64,000 nt of DNA from Anaspis maculata (lineage: Eukaryota; Arthropoda; Insecta; Coleoptera; Scraptiidae): NCBI GenBank assembly GCA_949128115.1, contig OX421965.1, positions 29,755,681 to 29,819,680 of the forward strand, written 5' to 3'. The position numbers were made by a program, and so were the translations under genes. Position 1 is the first letter of the stretch. Each line of letters begins with the position of its first letter. The notes beneath the pieces were generated by a model that was given only the letters and a program-made list of their open reading frames with translations, was not told the DNA's origin and ran no database searches. This document shows positions 45,758-55,733 of this stretch, in pieces.

Positions 45758-48082
45758 TCCTTGAAACTAATGATTTTGTTTTAGCGCCACGACAGTTCCG
45801 GGTATTTCCATATAGAGCTTGTTACGGGAATGAAGACGTTCTTATTCGAAACTGATGAATTTAATCCGGTACCTAACGACGCCACCGTTCAGATAGGGAC
45901 TTTGTAAAAATGAATTGTTATTAGGGCTCGATCAGGAATAGTGTAGACGGCGATTACGTCGCGTTAGGGCAAAGATTATTTCGACGCCTCTCCGCATCGG
46001 CTTTTCGACGAACACCCTGTATAGTCAATTCTCTGCGTTTTGTTTCTCCTGGCTGCGGCCTTCTCTCACAAATTGCTAAACAACAACGAACTAGCGCGTA
46101 TACGGGGCGTGCTCAAAACGTTCTCCAAATTAAATTTGTATCTTGACTAGAGTAATTGTTTCGCGCTCACCATCGGTTTGAAAGTTTTTGGAAGGGCGAA
46201 ATTTGGTTCAACATTTCCGGTTATAGACACGTGCGACCGCGGGAATCTTTCTAAGCGTTGGGGGCGACTCACGGTGAAAAAAGGGAATAGGCCCCCACAA
46301 AGGTAGCCATATCCAATCCTTTCCAAACGGGCAAAAGAGACCATGGCCCAAAAAGAAGCAACAGCCTTTGAAAAGAATGCCACAACTAGGTGGGCTACCA
46401 TACACACACCGGCCCACCAATCTTGGATAGCACTCGTGGTCGAAGTCACTCTTCTCTTTTCAGTGTCTAGAAGCCGGGCCTAACCCTAACATAACCTCTA
46501 ACACTAACATAAATGTTGGATCTGATTTAATCACAAAAAGAACTTTGAACCGCGAAAACCAGTCAGAATTAAATGTCGGTCAAGATGTAGAGTCAGGTGT
46601 TCGTCGGAGGGTTGGGGTGTTGGGACGTCTGAAATAATTAGGGGAAAGTTATCTCTTCGGGAATAGGTTAGATCTTTTAGATAATTTAGCCTGCGCTGTG
46701 ATGGTAGGACTAGGAATAGGAGCGAGCCATTATTTAAACATTTTGAATTGTACATAGAGGTCAATAGATTGATGTTGTGTTAAAATTTTAACTGTGTCTT
46801 ATTGCGTTCAAACTCGTAGTCAGACCTGTCTCAACAATCTCGAGAGCTCTATAATCGAACAACAAGAACAGAGCCACAACGGGATGTCGTCCTGATACTA
46901 GATGATCATCGGCCAAGCGGTTCCAAAAGCGGGAAAAATGATTTAATTCAAATAAGTTGAATTAAATGCCAGTATAATGGGTTGCCTACCCATTCAGGGG
47001 TACAAGACGATAGCTGGGGTCGTTTCAAGCTTGAGACTCAGATGAGAAGGCCAAGGATCGGAACTGACTGGAGACAAAATTTTGGAAAAAGCGAAGGAAT
47101 CAAAAGTGACCTAAATATGAAGCACCCTAGAAATCAGGTTTAAGGAAAGAACTGAACAAAAATCAACTTGCCTTCGAACAAACTTTCATTTCCGAACATT
47201 TTGAGGTATTTTCCGATTTCAAGTGATGAAAATTGTCGATGCGGGACCCATTTTACAAATTCACTTTTCAGAAGATAATACCAGACCTTCCTCGACTGAA
47301 AATGCACGTAACCTGGATAACTTTTTTTATTGTCGAATGTTTCCTTTACATTTAAAGAGATAGGCACCAGTTCTGATCTTCGTAACCTAGGTTACGTCTA
47401 TTTCCAGGTGAAAAACGTCCAGTATTCCTTGTTGGAAGCATCCATTTCTAATTTGGATTCATTGCCACAATTTTTGCCCTATACAAATGGGAAACACCTT
47501 AGAACGTTCAGAAAGAATGATTAAGTTGTTTTTTGTTCAATACCTTCCCTAAACCCGATCTCTAGCAAGTTTGTCATTTGAGTCACTTTTGATTCAATCC
47601 CTTTCCCAGAATTTCCACCTAAAGTCAATTCTGATCCTCGATCCTTTTGACCTGAGCCTTCAGCTTCAACAAGAGCCCTCATTGTCCAAAATCGGCCAAC
47701 AACAAATAAAGTTATTACTGCAAAACTTGAAGGTTGCATTTTTGAGATCACCCTGTAATTGAAGCAGATAGGCAAAAATTTTGAAAAACGATTCGAGCTA
47801 TGGTTATGACAACTCCCCTGAAACACTTGGAGAGAACCAAAAACTATTTTTTGAGAAATGGGAGCTGTTCAAACTTTTCCATTTTTGCGGTACCTAATTG
47901 AGGGCCCTGTATAAATAATACGAAACACCTGTTCCAAAAATAGTCCATGACATGTTGTAGTCCAAAACGTGAGCTAATTAGAAAACATAAAACGATTCAA
48001 AATAGTTTATTTATTCAAAAGTTATGACACTTTGAATGTGACTGTATTTTTTGAGGTGGACCATTTCAATTGGCGAGCACTT

Positions 48083-49200
48083 TATTTTGATTATCTTCTT
48101 AAATTTCACCGGTTAGATTGTTTCCAATATTTTCCCCACTGCCACTTATTCTAAGAGTCATAAATTGTTTTTGCTTTTAGATATTAAACTTCTATGGTAC
48201 CCCTATTCTGAACAAAGATTTACTAATTTACCCTTTGTCTCATCCCTTATTTTGATGTTTCATTTTTTACAAATTTCCCTCAAGAATCCCTCTCTGTTCT
48301 TATAGTTTTAATTCTAAGAATGTCATGGATTTTGACCTTATTCCGGCATTCAACTACCCCTATACCGAATAACAAAGACTTTTCCAATGCGTTTCCTGAA
48401 AACTTATTTTTAATCTCTATACTCTAATTCTGATAATTTGTTTGATAATTTTTGTTTATTTCACCTCTTGCTTCATTTCCTATTTTGACGATGGACTTTT
48501 TCCAGTATTTTCCACAAAAATGCTTACTAATTGTCCATTTATTCTGATAGTTTGATAAATTTCAGTTGTTTTTTCGAAATTCAACTATCCTTATTCTACA
48601 ATTGATTTTTCCAGTAATTTGCTCAAAAATTGCTTCATACAGAGTCTCAGCTAGAACAATTCAGCGCGATTTTCTCAGGAAATATCAAGACAACAAAAAA
48701 TATTCTTAATTTGGGGAAGCCTAACCTCTTAGTTTTTTTTTTTGAAACACAATAATCGGAATCCTTGACGTCACCGATCACACACACTTGTTCATTTCAA
48801 CACTAGCCGTTACTAGGACTTTTTCACTCACCAGACCTGGGACTCATCAATATCATAGCAATGAAAACTATACTGGCTGATATTGAAATCAACAAGTACG
48901 TGATCGGTGACGTTATGAATTCCGATTCCGAATATCTGGCTGATACTGGACCAGGTACAGACATCAGCGACACATCAATGGAAAGCCCAGAGAAAGAGGA
49001 TTTTTTTTTTTCATCTGAAGTATTTTGTTTTGTCGTCATGAATTTTCGAATTTTTGTGACTCATCGGGTTAAAATTGCATTTTCTTGGAAACTAGAGCAC
49101 CTACAAGCATTGGCGCCCCCTCAAAAAGGAAGCTAAAAGGTCAGACTTCCTCCCAATTGAAATTTATTTTTGTTGCCTTGATATTTTGTGAGAAAATCAC
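48083..49200. other. AT-rich degenerate repeats and a small inverted repeat, no gene
   Basis: From about 48110 to 48640 there are loosely repeated phrases (TTTATTCTGATAG.TTGATAA, TCAACTA.CC.TATTCT) with a period near 120-130 bases, heavily decayed. A frame at 48861-49136 runs out of the inverted repeat at 48755-48929 and has no recognised domain. Confidence 0.5.
48755..48929. mobile_element. Small inverted-repeat element, about 175 bp
   Basis: The left arm 48755-48807 (ATCGGAATCC..GACGTCACCGATCAC..ACTTGTT) pairs with 48875-48929. Size and structure fit a MITE. No target duplication identified. Confidence 0.6.
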
Positions 49201-49209
49201 GCTGGGTTG

Positions 49210-49440
49210 TTTTAGCTGGGACAGCCTGTATCCATGAGTTTTTTATTCTCAAAGTTCCCGAATTTCTTCGCGGTTTGTATTATTCCAGACCACTGTGCGT
49301 CGCTTCTTTCTGGCATATTCCACCTCTATTCAATAAAGCCTATTTCGGGAATATTTTAGGAAGCTTTCGATGTATGGCTCCTCCGGCAATTGTGCAGGTT
49401 TGTGACTTACTTGCACATCGTGGTCTCCAGCGACTTTCGT
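49210..49440 (-). pseudogene. Degenerate copy of an unassigned coding family (relative of 58729-59181)
   Basis: On the minus strand, about 49380-49440 reads VTKVAGDHD and, after a small frameshift, TIAGGA, matching ITKLAGNHD and TIGGGA of the minus-strand frame at 58729-59181. Weaker similarity continues to about 49290 through stops and frame changes. Most changes in the aligned codons are synonymous or conservative on the minus strand, indicating that strand was coding. I do not recognise the family. Confidence 0.5.
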
Positions 49441-50674
49441 AACAGTATGTGTAAGAAGTGAGAACATGTGAAGACAGCACCATTCATGGGAGTTTCCCAA
49501 TGGTATTAGTTCTAAAATTCTAGATGCATCTTGGATCTTCTACAGTGCGTTCCAGTTTCGCGTGCTCTCTCACGTCCTTGCACGCACTTGTAGGTAGGTG
49601 TGGCAAAAAAAAAACTGTATTGAAAGCAACAAAGCTTCGAGAAAATGACTCGGGATTATTCCCACAAGTTCGTAGCCGGAGCCGAAATCAGATAAGCTCG
49701 GAAAAGTCGAAAAAGGCACCGTAGCTTCGTATAAATCTAGATAATGGGGACGGGTTTTTTCCACGAGGCGACATTATACACGGGCACTATGCGAACGCAA
49801 GTATAGGTACTCTATGCCATCCAAGATTGCAGATATTGTTCCAGATGGTCATTTCCCCCCAGTTTTAATGACGAGGGAGGAGTTGACCTGTCGCATTTTC
49901 AATGATATGTTGCTGCATAAATTTTCCAAAGACGTGTCCCCAAATGAGGTGAATCTGGAAATTTCGGGCTTTTGTCCGGTACAAACTGTTTATGGAGCAA
50001 GGATATCGTCATTTAACAGCTTTTATTTCTGCTAGTCATTTAACCGCCGGTGTAGCTAATTACACGTGATTTACGTTTCATTTCCGTCGAAATTATATAC
50101 CCACGTTCCACATTTTCTTACATTATTTCAAGGGCTATTCCATAACTTTAGTCTTCCCAGCACACTTTCTGGAGCCCAATAATATTATTACTGTTGTTTG
50201 TGGGTACGTGAATAATAATGACAAATGTCGTGAAGCATCCTCTTGAGTAAAAGCATCCATTACACGGCTCGTTGAATGATATATCCACCATTATTCCATA
50301 CCTACAGCCTAATAAACGTCATCTACAAGAGAATTCAAAAGTATCAGACTGAAAATATATTATAAGGTACGGTGATGTGTAGAATCTTTGATGAAGTCCA
50401 CAAAACAATATCGAATAAAATTTTTGACTCTTATTTTTGGAGATATGGAGGATCAAAGGATAGTCCTTCGAACAATTCTAGTTTCATTAGTGGAAAAAAA
50501 TTGTTTGGCATGCGGATTTTTTGGGGAGAAATGTATGAGCAATGCTATTGGATTTCAAAATTTTTCAAAAAAGAGATTTAAATCGAAAGAAGAAACTGAA
50601 ATAACATTGCCCTCCATCGGAGTCGCATGCAAAATTTGAATTTCCTGTTTTCAAAATTAAGATATCCAAAGTCC
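49441..50674. other. Unassigned sequence
   Basis: No convincing frame, repeat or RNA gene. Small overlapping frames at 50372-50639 show no domain. Confidence 0.5.
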
Positions 50675-50955
50675 ATTCTACCAATCCACTTTTTCAGTGG
50701 CATAAGATGGAAACCCCTCAGTATTTATCATGTCGACTGGAATGATGGTCATCCACTCTTCTGGTAAAGCCTTCCTCAACTCCTACATGTGTTGAACTGG
50801 GCGATGCAACATCCTACTCTACAGAGCTTCCAATTGTGCTCAATAGGATTGAGATCTGGAGAATGGAACGGTCAATCCACTGGTCCAATGTTTTCTGTTC
50901 ATAAAATTCATTGACTATCTCCACCCAATGCGGCCTAGCATTGTCATCGAATCAA
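50675..50955 (-). pseudogene. Dead Tc1-like transposase, C-terminal half
   Basis: The minus strand shows DNARPHW (50925-50945, holding the second catalytic Asp of the DDE triad), then in a shifted frame SPDLNPIEHNW (50830-50863, holding the catalytic Glu), then LPEEW and further C-terminal-like sequence in yet another frame down to about 50675. In-frame stops (one just upstream of DNARPH) and at least two frameshifts make it non-functional. The N-terminal DNA-binding half is not seen nearby. It is a relic of a Tc1/mariner insertion, with no terminal repeats found around it. Confidence 0.85.
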
Positions 50956-52201
50956 ATGAAACATTCAGTCAAATATTCTCACTGCGACTGAGTGGTCTAG
51001 TTAACATAACAGTTTATTGTGACAGCTGATGAGAGCATAGCTGAGTTTTTCAGGTGAATAGAAAACGCTCTAGGCTGTCTTCTGATTCGGTGTTATCTAT
51101 CATTAAACGTCAGACTCTTCAAATTTACGAAGATTCTGAACATGCTCTGGTTCTAGGGGACGTTGAAATGTTGTTCTCATCTGTTGTTGCATCATAATTT
51201 TGTGAACCAGCAAAATCACTATAATCACCAATTTGCATCAAGGAAATAGCAGCATACATAAACGTGCAACAAAAAATCTAGAGAGAAAAGATAGCTCTAG
51301 CAAGTTAGATGTTGAGCTAGCGATTCTGATTAGTAAAAGGAATAATTTTTCATCCAATACTCTACTGTTTATTCATGATACTTGAGCTTCTTCAATGTAC
51401 ACTGCACGGACTATGACAATAAAATCAAACAAGCACCACTTGTTCTGGGCTGCGAGAGGACATTTTTCCAGGGTTTAACGCAACAGCCGCGATATGTCTT
51501 GCTTAAAATTTAACATAATAATTAAATTAGCTGTCTGTGTCAAACGTGACCTGCACCACAGCAGACACGCCACGACTCCACGTCGAATTTTTTGCAAATA
51601 ATCTTCCGCAATTTATTGCAATTTGCATACATAATTATTGCACCCATTATTCAAGAGACCAAATCCCGCCTCGAGCCTTAAGCCGCACAATGCTCAACAT
51701 CCGACCCAGTAGTTAGCAGTGGCATAGAAAAAGGAGTGGCAATAGTGGCAATAAATAAATTAGCGTGCATGATAGATTGTTTCGAAGCTATAGCATCATC
51801 ATCATATAATTATTATCATTATTTATTACTGGATGTGCGGGTTATTCAATTAATGGGTACACACGCGAGATGTTTCGATTCTATAAGAAAAACTTGAAAA
51901 AAAGGAGCTTTTGACCACAATTCGATCTGATGAGATTCCTGTAGACGTGCGGAGCAAAAATTGCACCAAATTAGTCTCATCGCAGACTCCTACAAAAATC
52001 CTGAATCCGTATCATCCAAGGAGCTGCAATAATTATTATTACACGGGAGACGGACACCGGCATATCTCAGCTTGTGGATGGAAAAATTGAATGCTTTGGG
52101 ACGTAAAACGGGCACTTTCTGGGCATTCGGTTTTTTATTTGATACTTTTTTGTTTGTATAATATTTTTTATGATTTGTCGAATTCAGAAATCTCTTGTTG
52201 T
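50956..52201. other. Unassigned AT-rich sequence
   Basis: No gene recognised. A CATCAT/ATTATT-rich stretch is at about 51790-51830. Confidence 0.5.
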
Positions 52202-54716
52202 CTACAGGGAAAATAGTAAAAAAATCGGCAAAACCTCGGAATAAATATGGACGTCATGATAATTTGATATTCTATTCAGAATTGGGTGCTCTACAACATA
52301 TCCAAAATCGCCAAAAATCGCACCCGGGGGTTTTGAGTTATTGGAGGGGGGGTAAAAAATTGCAGGTAAAAATGGAGGGGATGGAACCCGTCAATCCATC
52401 GGATGCAAATACATTATCGTTCGACGTATCATATTCCGTTGATACCATTTTGACACAAAAAGTGTCCATCATTGCTGAAGGGAAGTATTGGGGGGGCGAA
52501 GCTCTGCTAGGTGGTCCATTTTGTTTTTCTGGCCATGTAGAACCGATCACGACAAGTTTGGTATCTTTTCCGACTAAACTCAATCTCCTGAACTCGCATC
52601 CGATGTGTAAATCCGAATGAAAACAAGTTTGAACAAGTTAACTTGAGAAAACTTGTTTTTTCTTTGACAATTTTGACGAATTTTTGTTTTACTGTTGGAG
52701 GCGTTCATTTTTAGAAAATTTCCAGGGACCATTGAATTGAAGTGTATTCTCCAAAAAAATCATCTACTCGATGTATAATTTTGTTTCTCGAGTTTAAAAA
52801 ATCGATTTGAACTTGAGCCGGCGCGGCGCGTCGTCTACTACTGACCAGAACACTACAGCCAGGGCTGGGCAAAATACTTCAAAAAATGTATTTAAATACA
52901 AAATACAAAATACACGATCCAAGATAGTCGAAATACAAAATACAAACTACTTCTTGAAATGTCTTTGAGAAACAAAATACAAAATACGTATTTTGGAAAA
53001 CTAAGAAATTCCAAAATACAAACAAAATACTACCTAGAGTATTCCAAATACAAAATTCAAAATACATTCTTATTGCGTATTCCAACCATTTCATTGGAAA
53101 AACCGTAAAATGCAAGTATTCCAATGGGAACACTTCATTGATTCAGTCGCAACAATAAGTAAATTATTATGAACTATGAAAAGACAAATAAAATAAACAT
53201 AAAGTGAAGAAAACTTCATGTTCAAACCCATTCCTTACTTCATTCATCAATTCTCCAAAATAACAAATGTTGATTTCCTTTGGGGACAACCAACTTTTCG
53301 AAAATATTGTCCGACATCCGACATGGAACCTCTCGTGGCAGACAGTAGGATGCACTTGCCAGTAAAACGTAAAACGTAAAAGATGCAATCAAACTCATTA
53401 TCGATCCCAGATAGTGTGCAAAAGCAAGAAATGACAATGGGGTGAATATAGTATTACCAGAACAATTTCGGCCCGAACAGACTAAAGAGCATGGGAAACA
53501 AATGTATTTTGTATTTTGTATTTTGAAAATCAAAATACTTCTCCGAAAAATGTATTTAAAATACAAAATACTAGCTGCCTGAACTATTCCAAAATACAAA
53601 ATACAAATACTTCTCAATCAAATGTATTGAAATACAAAATACAAAATACTTAAATGTATTTCAAATACGTATTTCAAATACTTTTTTTGAAATAACGCCC
53701 AGCCCTGACTACAGCAGGCACCTTTGAATGAAAACACCTCAAACTATTGAAGAAATAAACACTCATCTTTGAAAATTGGAGGATTTGTGCACAACTGAAT
53801 TCCCTATAACATGAACAAAATTGCCATGAATCGCAATGCAGGATTTTGAGTTATTCAAGGAGGAGGATAACACTTTGACAGAATTCATACTCTATGAACT
53901 GTTACCTCTCCACTCAAATAACTCAAAACCCTGCAGTGCGATTCATGGCAATTTTGTTTATGTTATAGAAAATTCAATTCTCCACAGATGCTTCAATTTT
54001 TGAAGATGAGTTGTTATTTCTTCAATAGTTTGGGGTGTTTTCATTTAAATGTGCATGCTGTAGTGTTCTGGTCAGTAGTAGACGACGCGCCGCGCCGGCT
54101 CAAGTTCAAATCGATTTTTTTAACTCGAGAAACAAAATTATACATCGAATGGATGATTTTTGTGGATAATACACTTCAATTCAATGGTCCCTGATAATTT
54201 TCTGAAAATGAACAGTAACAGTAAAACAAAAATTCGTCAAAATTGTCAAAGAAAAAACAAGTTTTCCCAAGTTAACTTATTCAAACTTGTTTTCATCCAA
54301 ATTTACACATCGAATATCAGGAGATCGTCATCGTTCAGGAGATTGAATTTTGTCGGAAAAGATACCAAACTTGTCGTGATCGGTTCTACGTGGCCAGAAA
54401 AACTAAATGGACCACCTAGCAGAGCTTCCCCTCCTCACTACTCCCCTCCAACAATGATGGACACTTTTTGTGCCAAAATAGTATCAATGAGATATGATAC
54501 GTCGAACTATAATGTATTCGCATCCAATGGATTGACGGGCTTCATCCCCTCCATTTTTACCTGCAATTTTTTACCCCCCCTCCAATAACTCAAAACCCCC
54601 GGGTGCGATTTTTGGCGATTTTGGATATGTTGTAGAGCACTCAATTCTGAACAAAATATCAAATTTTCAGGACGTCCATATTTTTTCCGAGGTTGAAATC
54701 TATCTTTCTTGTACTA
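52202..54716. mobile_element. Fold-back element related to 37744-39901, interrupted by a hAT-type MITE
   Basis: Arms from about 52202-52851 and 53900-54716 pair (for example GACGTCCATATT with its complement, and the GGAGGGGGGGT box). The right terminus is the complement of TAGTACAAGAAAGATAG, matching the right terminus of the 37744 element. The left terminus is different or decayed (TCTACAGGGAAAATAG), and an ACAGGGAAAATAG motif also occurs inside the 37744 element at about 38090. Frames on both strands (52195-52620, 54160-54588) are mirror images of each other and share no known domain. Confidence 0.8.
52860..53707. mobile_element. hAT-type MITE, 848 bp, with perfect 8-bp target duplication
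   Basis: The ends CAGGGCTGGGCAAAATAC and the complement of CAGGGCTGGGCGTTATTT share an 11-base perfect terminal repeat. ACTACAGC is duplicated exactly on both sides (52852-52859 and 53708-53715). Both arms are rich in AAAATAC/GTATTTTG repeats, with unique sequence in the middle (about 53100-53500). CAGGG-type termini with 8 bp duplications are the hallmark of hAT transposons. No transposase is encoded, so it is non-autonomous. Confidence 0.92.
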
Positions 54717-55518
54717 GTACCATAATTCACATAAAGAAGATTGGGACAAAAGTCTGCATCGACTGCATTATCCAAATGTATGATGTAATAAAACAAGACA
54801 ATTTTTTATGTGACACCCTGTGAATTAGGGATCTGGAAGAAGCTAAGGGGCAAATATTAACAATTCAGCAAAAATCCTCCAATAATAAGTTTTGATTTTT
54901 GAAATAGGTAAGGAATGCGAGACGGCTAGTGGGAGGGTCAACCTTATCGTGAACACCCTGTACATCATACGGTGTATAGAAAAAACAGCATTATGGAGAT
55001 GTTCATCTAACGGCATATAATTCTTCCATGCAGTTTATGATACGTCTTCTCCAGACGGCTCTTTCCTTTGGCACGAACAGAAGGGATTGCAAAGAAATTT
55101 GGGATACAGATAAAAGAGAAGATAAACATAAACAACAATCAATGAAACCATAATCAGTTGATCAAAATCAAAAAATTATCGTAGTCATAGTCATAGTAAA
55201 TAATAATAAATTATATTCACTACATCATAAACAATCAATAAATCATAATCAAGGAATCAGCATTTACAAGAAATCATTCATAAAACAATAAAAATCAAAA
55301 CATAATCAAATACGAATAGACATGCAAATTAGATGAGCATCAGTAAACACATGCCCTAACAGAAAAGTATCTTCAGTTCACAAGACATAAAAGTAAGGAT
55401 TGTCCGCTCTTGGTAGCACAGCGTCAAAGAGTCAAAGAGTCAAAGTCAAAGAGGGTAACGGGTAGTTAAAGGGCCCTCTATTAGTCGAATACAGAACCTG
55501 GCCTGCAATTCGCCAATA
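54717..55518. other. Unassigned AT-rich sequence
   Basis: Two ACACCCTGT motifs (about 54813 and 54953), AATCAA-rich sequence around 55150-55320 and a short run of AGTCAAAG at about 55425-55455. No gene is seen. Confidence 0.5.
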
Positions 55519-55733
55519 TAGTCGCGACAATTCAGCAAACGATGTGCGTCATCGGTTTATTCGTTCATTGCAACCTTAGTAACATATTTTTTCTCATTTT
55601 TCTCAAAATAAAATATACTCCAATGGTATTACTCCGGTATTCTGTGGGGAAAAATGACAAAAAGATATGTTCCTCAAGTTGAAATGCACGAATGAACCGA
55701 TGACGTACATCGCTTGCTAAATTGTCACGACTA
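55519..55733. mobile_element. MITE, 215 bp, TAGTCG(C/T)GACAATT termini
   Basis: Inverted arms of about 55-60 bases start TAGTCGCGACAATTCAGC (left) and the complement of TAGTCGTGACAATTTAGC (right) around a short AT-rich centre. The flanks are ATA and TTA, so no exact duplication larger than TA is seen. Non-coding. Confidence 0.82.

Larger units (their letters stand above)
44114..47026. mobile_element. Unclassified 2.9 kb insertion with AAGCTTGA on both sides
   Basis: AAGCTTGA occurs at 44106-44113 and 47027-47034, and the sequence between is missing from the opposite arm of the host palindrome, so this is an insertion with an apparent 8 bp duplication. No terminal inverted repeat, LTR or poly(A) tail was found. 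The insert is noticeably richer in G and C than its surroundings at 44270-45600, contains degenerate repeats at 44690-45240 and a C16 run, and has no recognised protein. It could be a hAT-like element with lost ends, a truncated retroelement or a captured genomic fragment. Confidence 0.6.
42844..48082. mobile_element. Fold-back element with AAGTGCTCGCC termini, TA-flanked, carrying three nested insertions
   Basis: The intact right arm (about 47360-48082) pairs with left-arm pieces at 42844-42891, 43038-43369, 44062-44113 and 47027-47345, around a centre near 47350. The ends are AAGTGCTCGCCAATTG and its complement, with TA on both sides. The left-arm gaps correspond to separate insertions at 42892-43037, 43370-44061 and 44114-47026. 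Removing these leaves about 1.5 kb. The terminus resembles that of the Tc1-like element at 60298 (AAGTGGTC), so Tc1/mariner-type movement is a fair inference. No transposase is encoded. Confidence 0.85.

Noticed and set aside
46478..46494. Telomere-like CCTAACCCTAACATAACC
   Set aside because: Only two or three imperfect units in a non-repetitive context; not an interstitial telomere tract.
52195..54588. Matching 140-codon ORFs at 52195-52620 and 54160-54588
   Set aside because: They lie in opposite arms of one palindrome and reflect mirror sequence read in different frames rather than a conserved protein.
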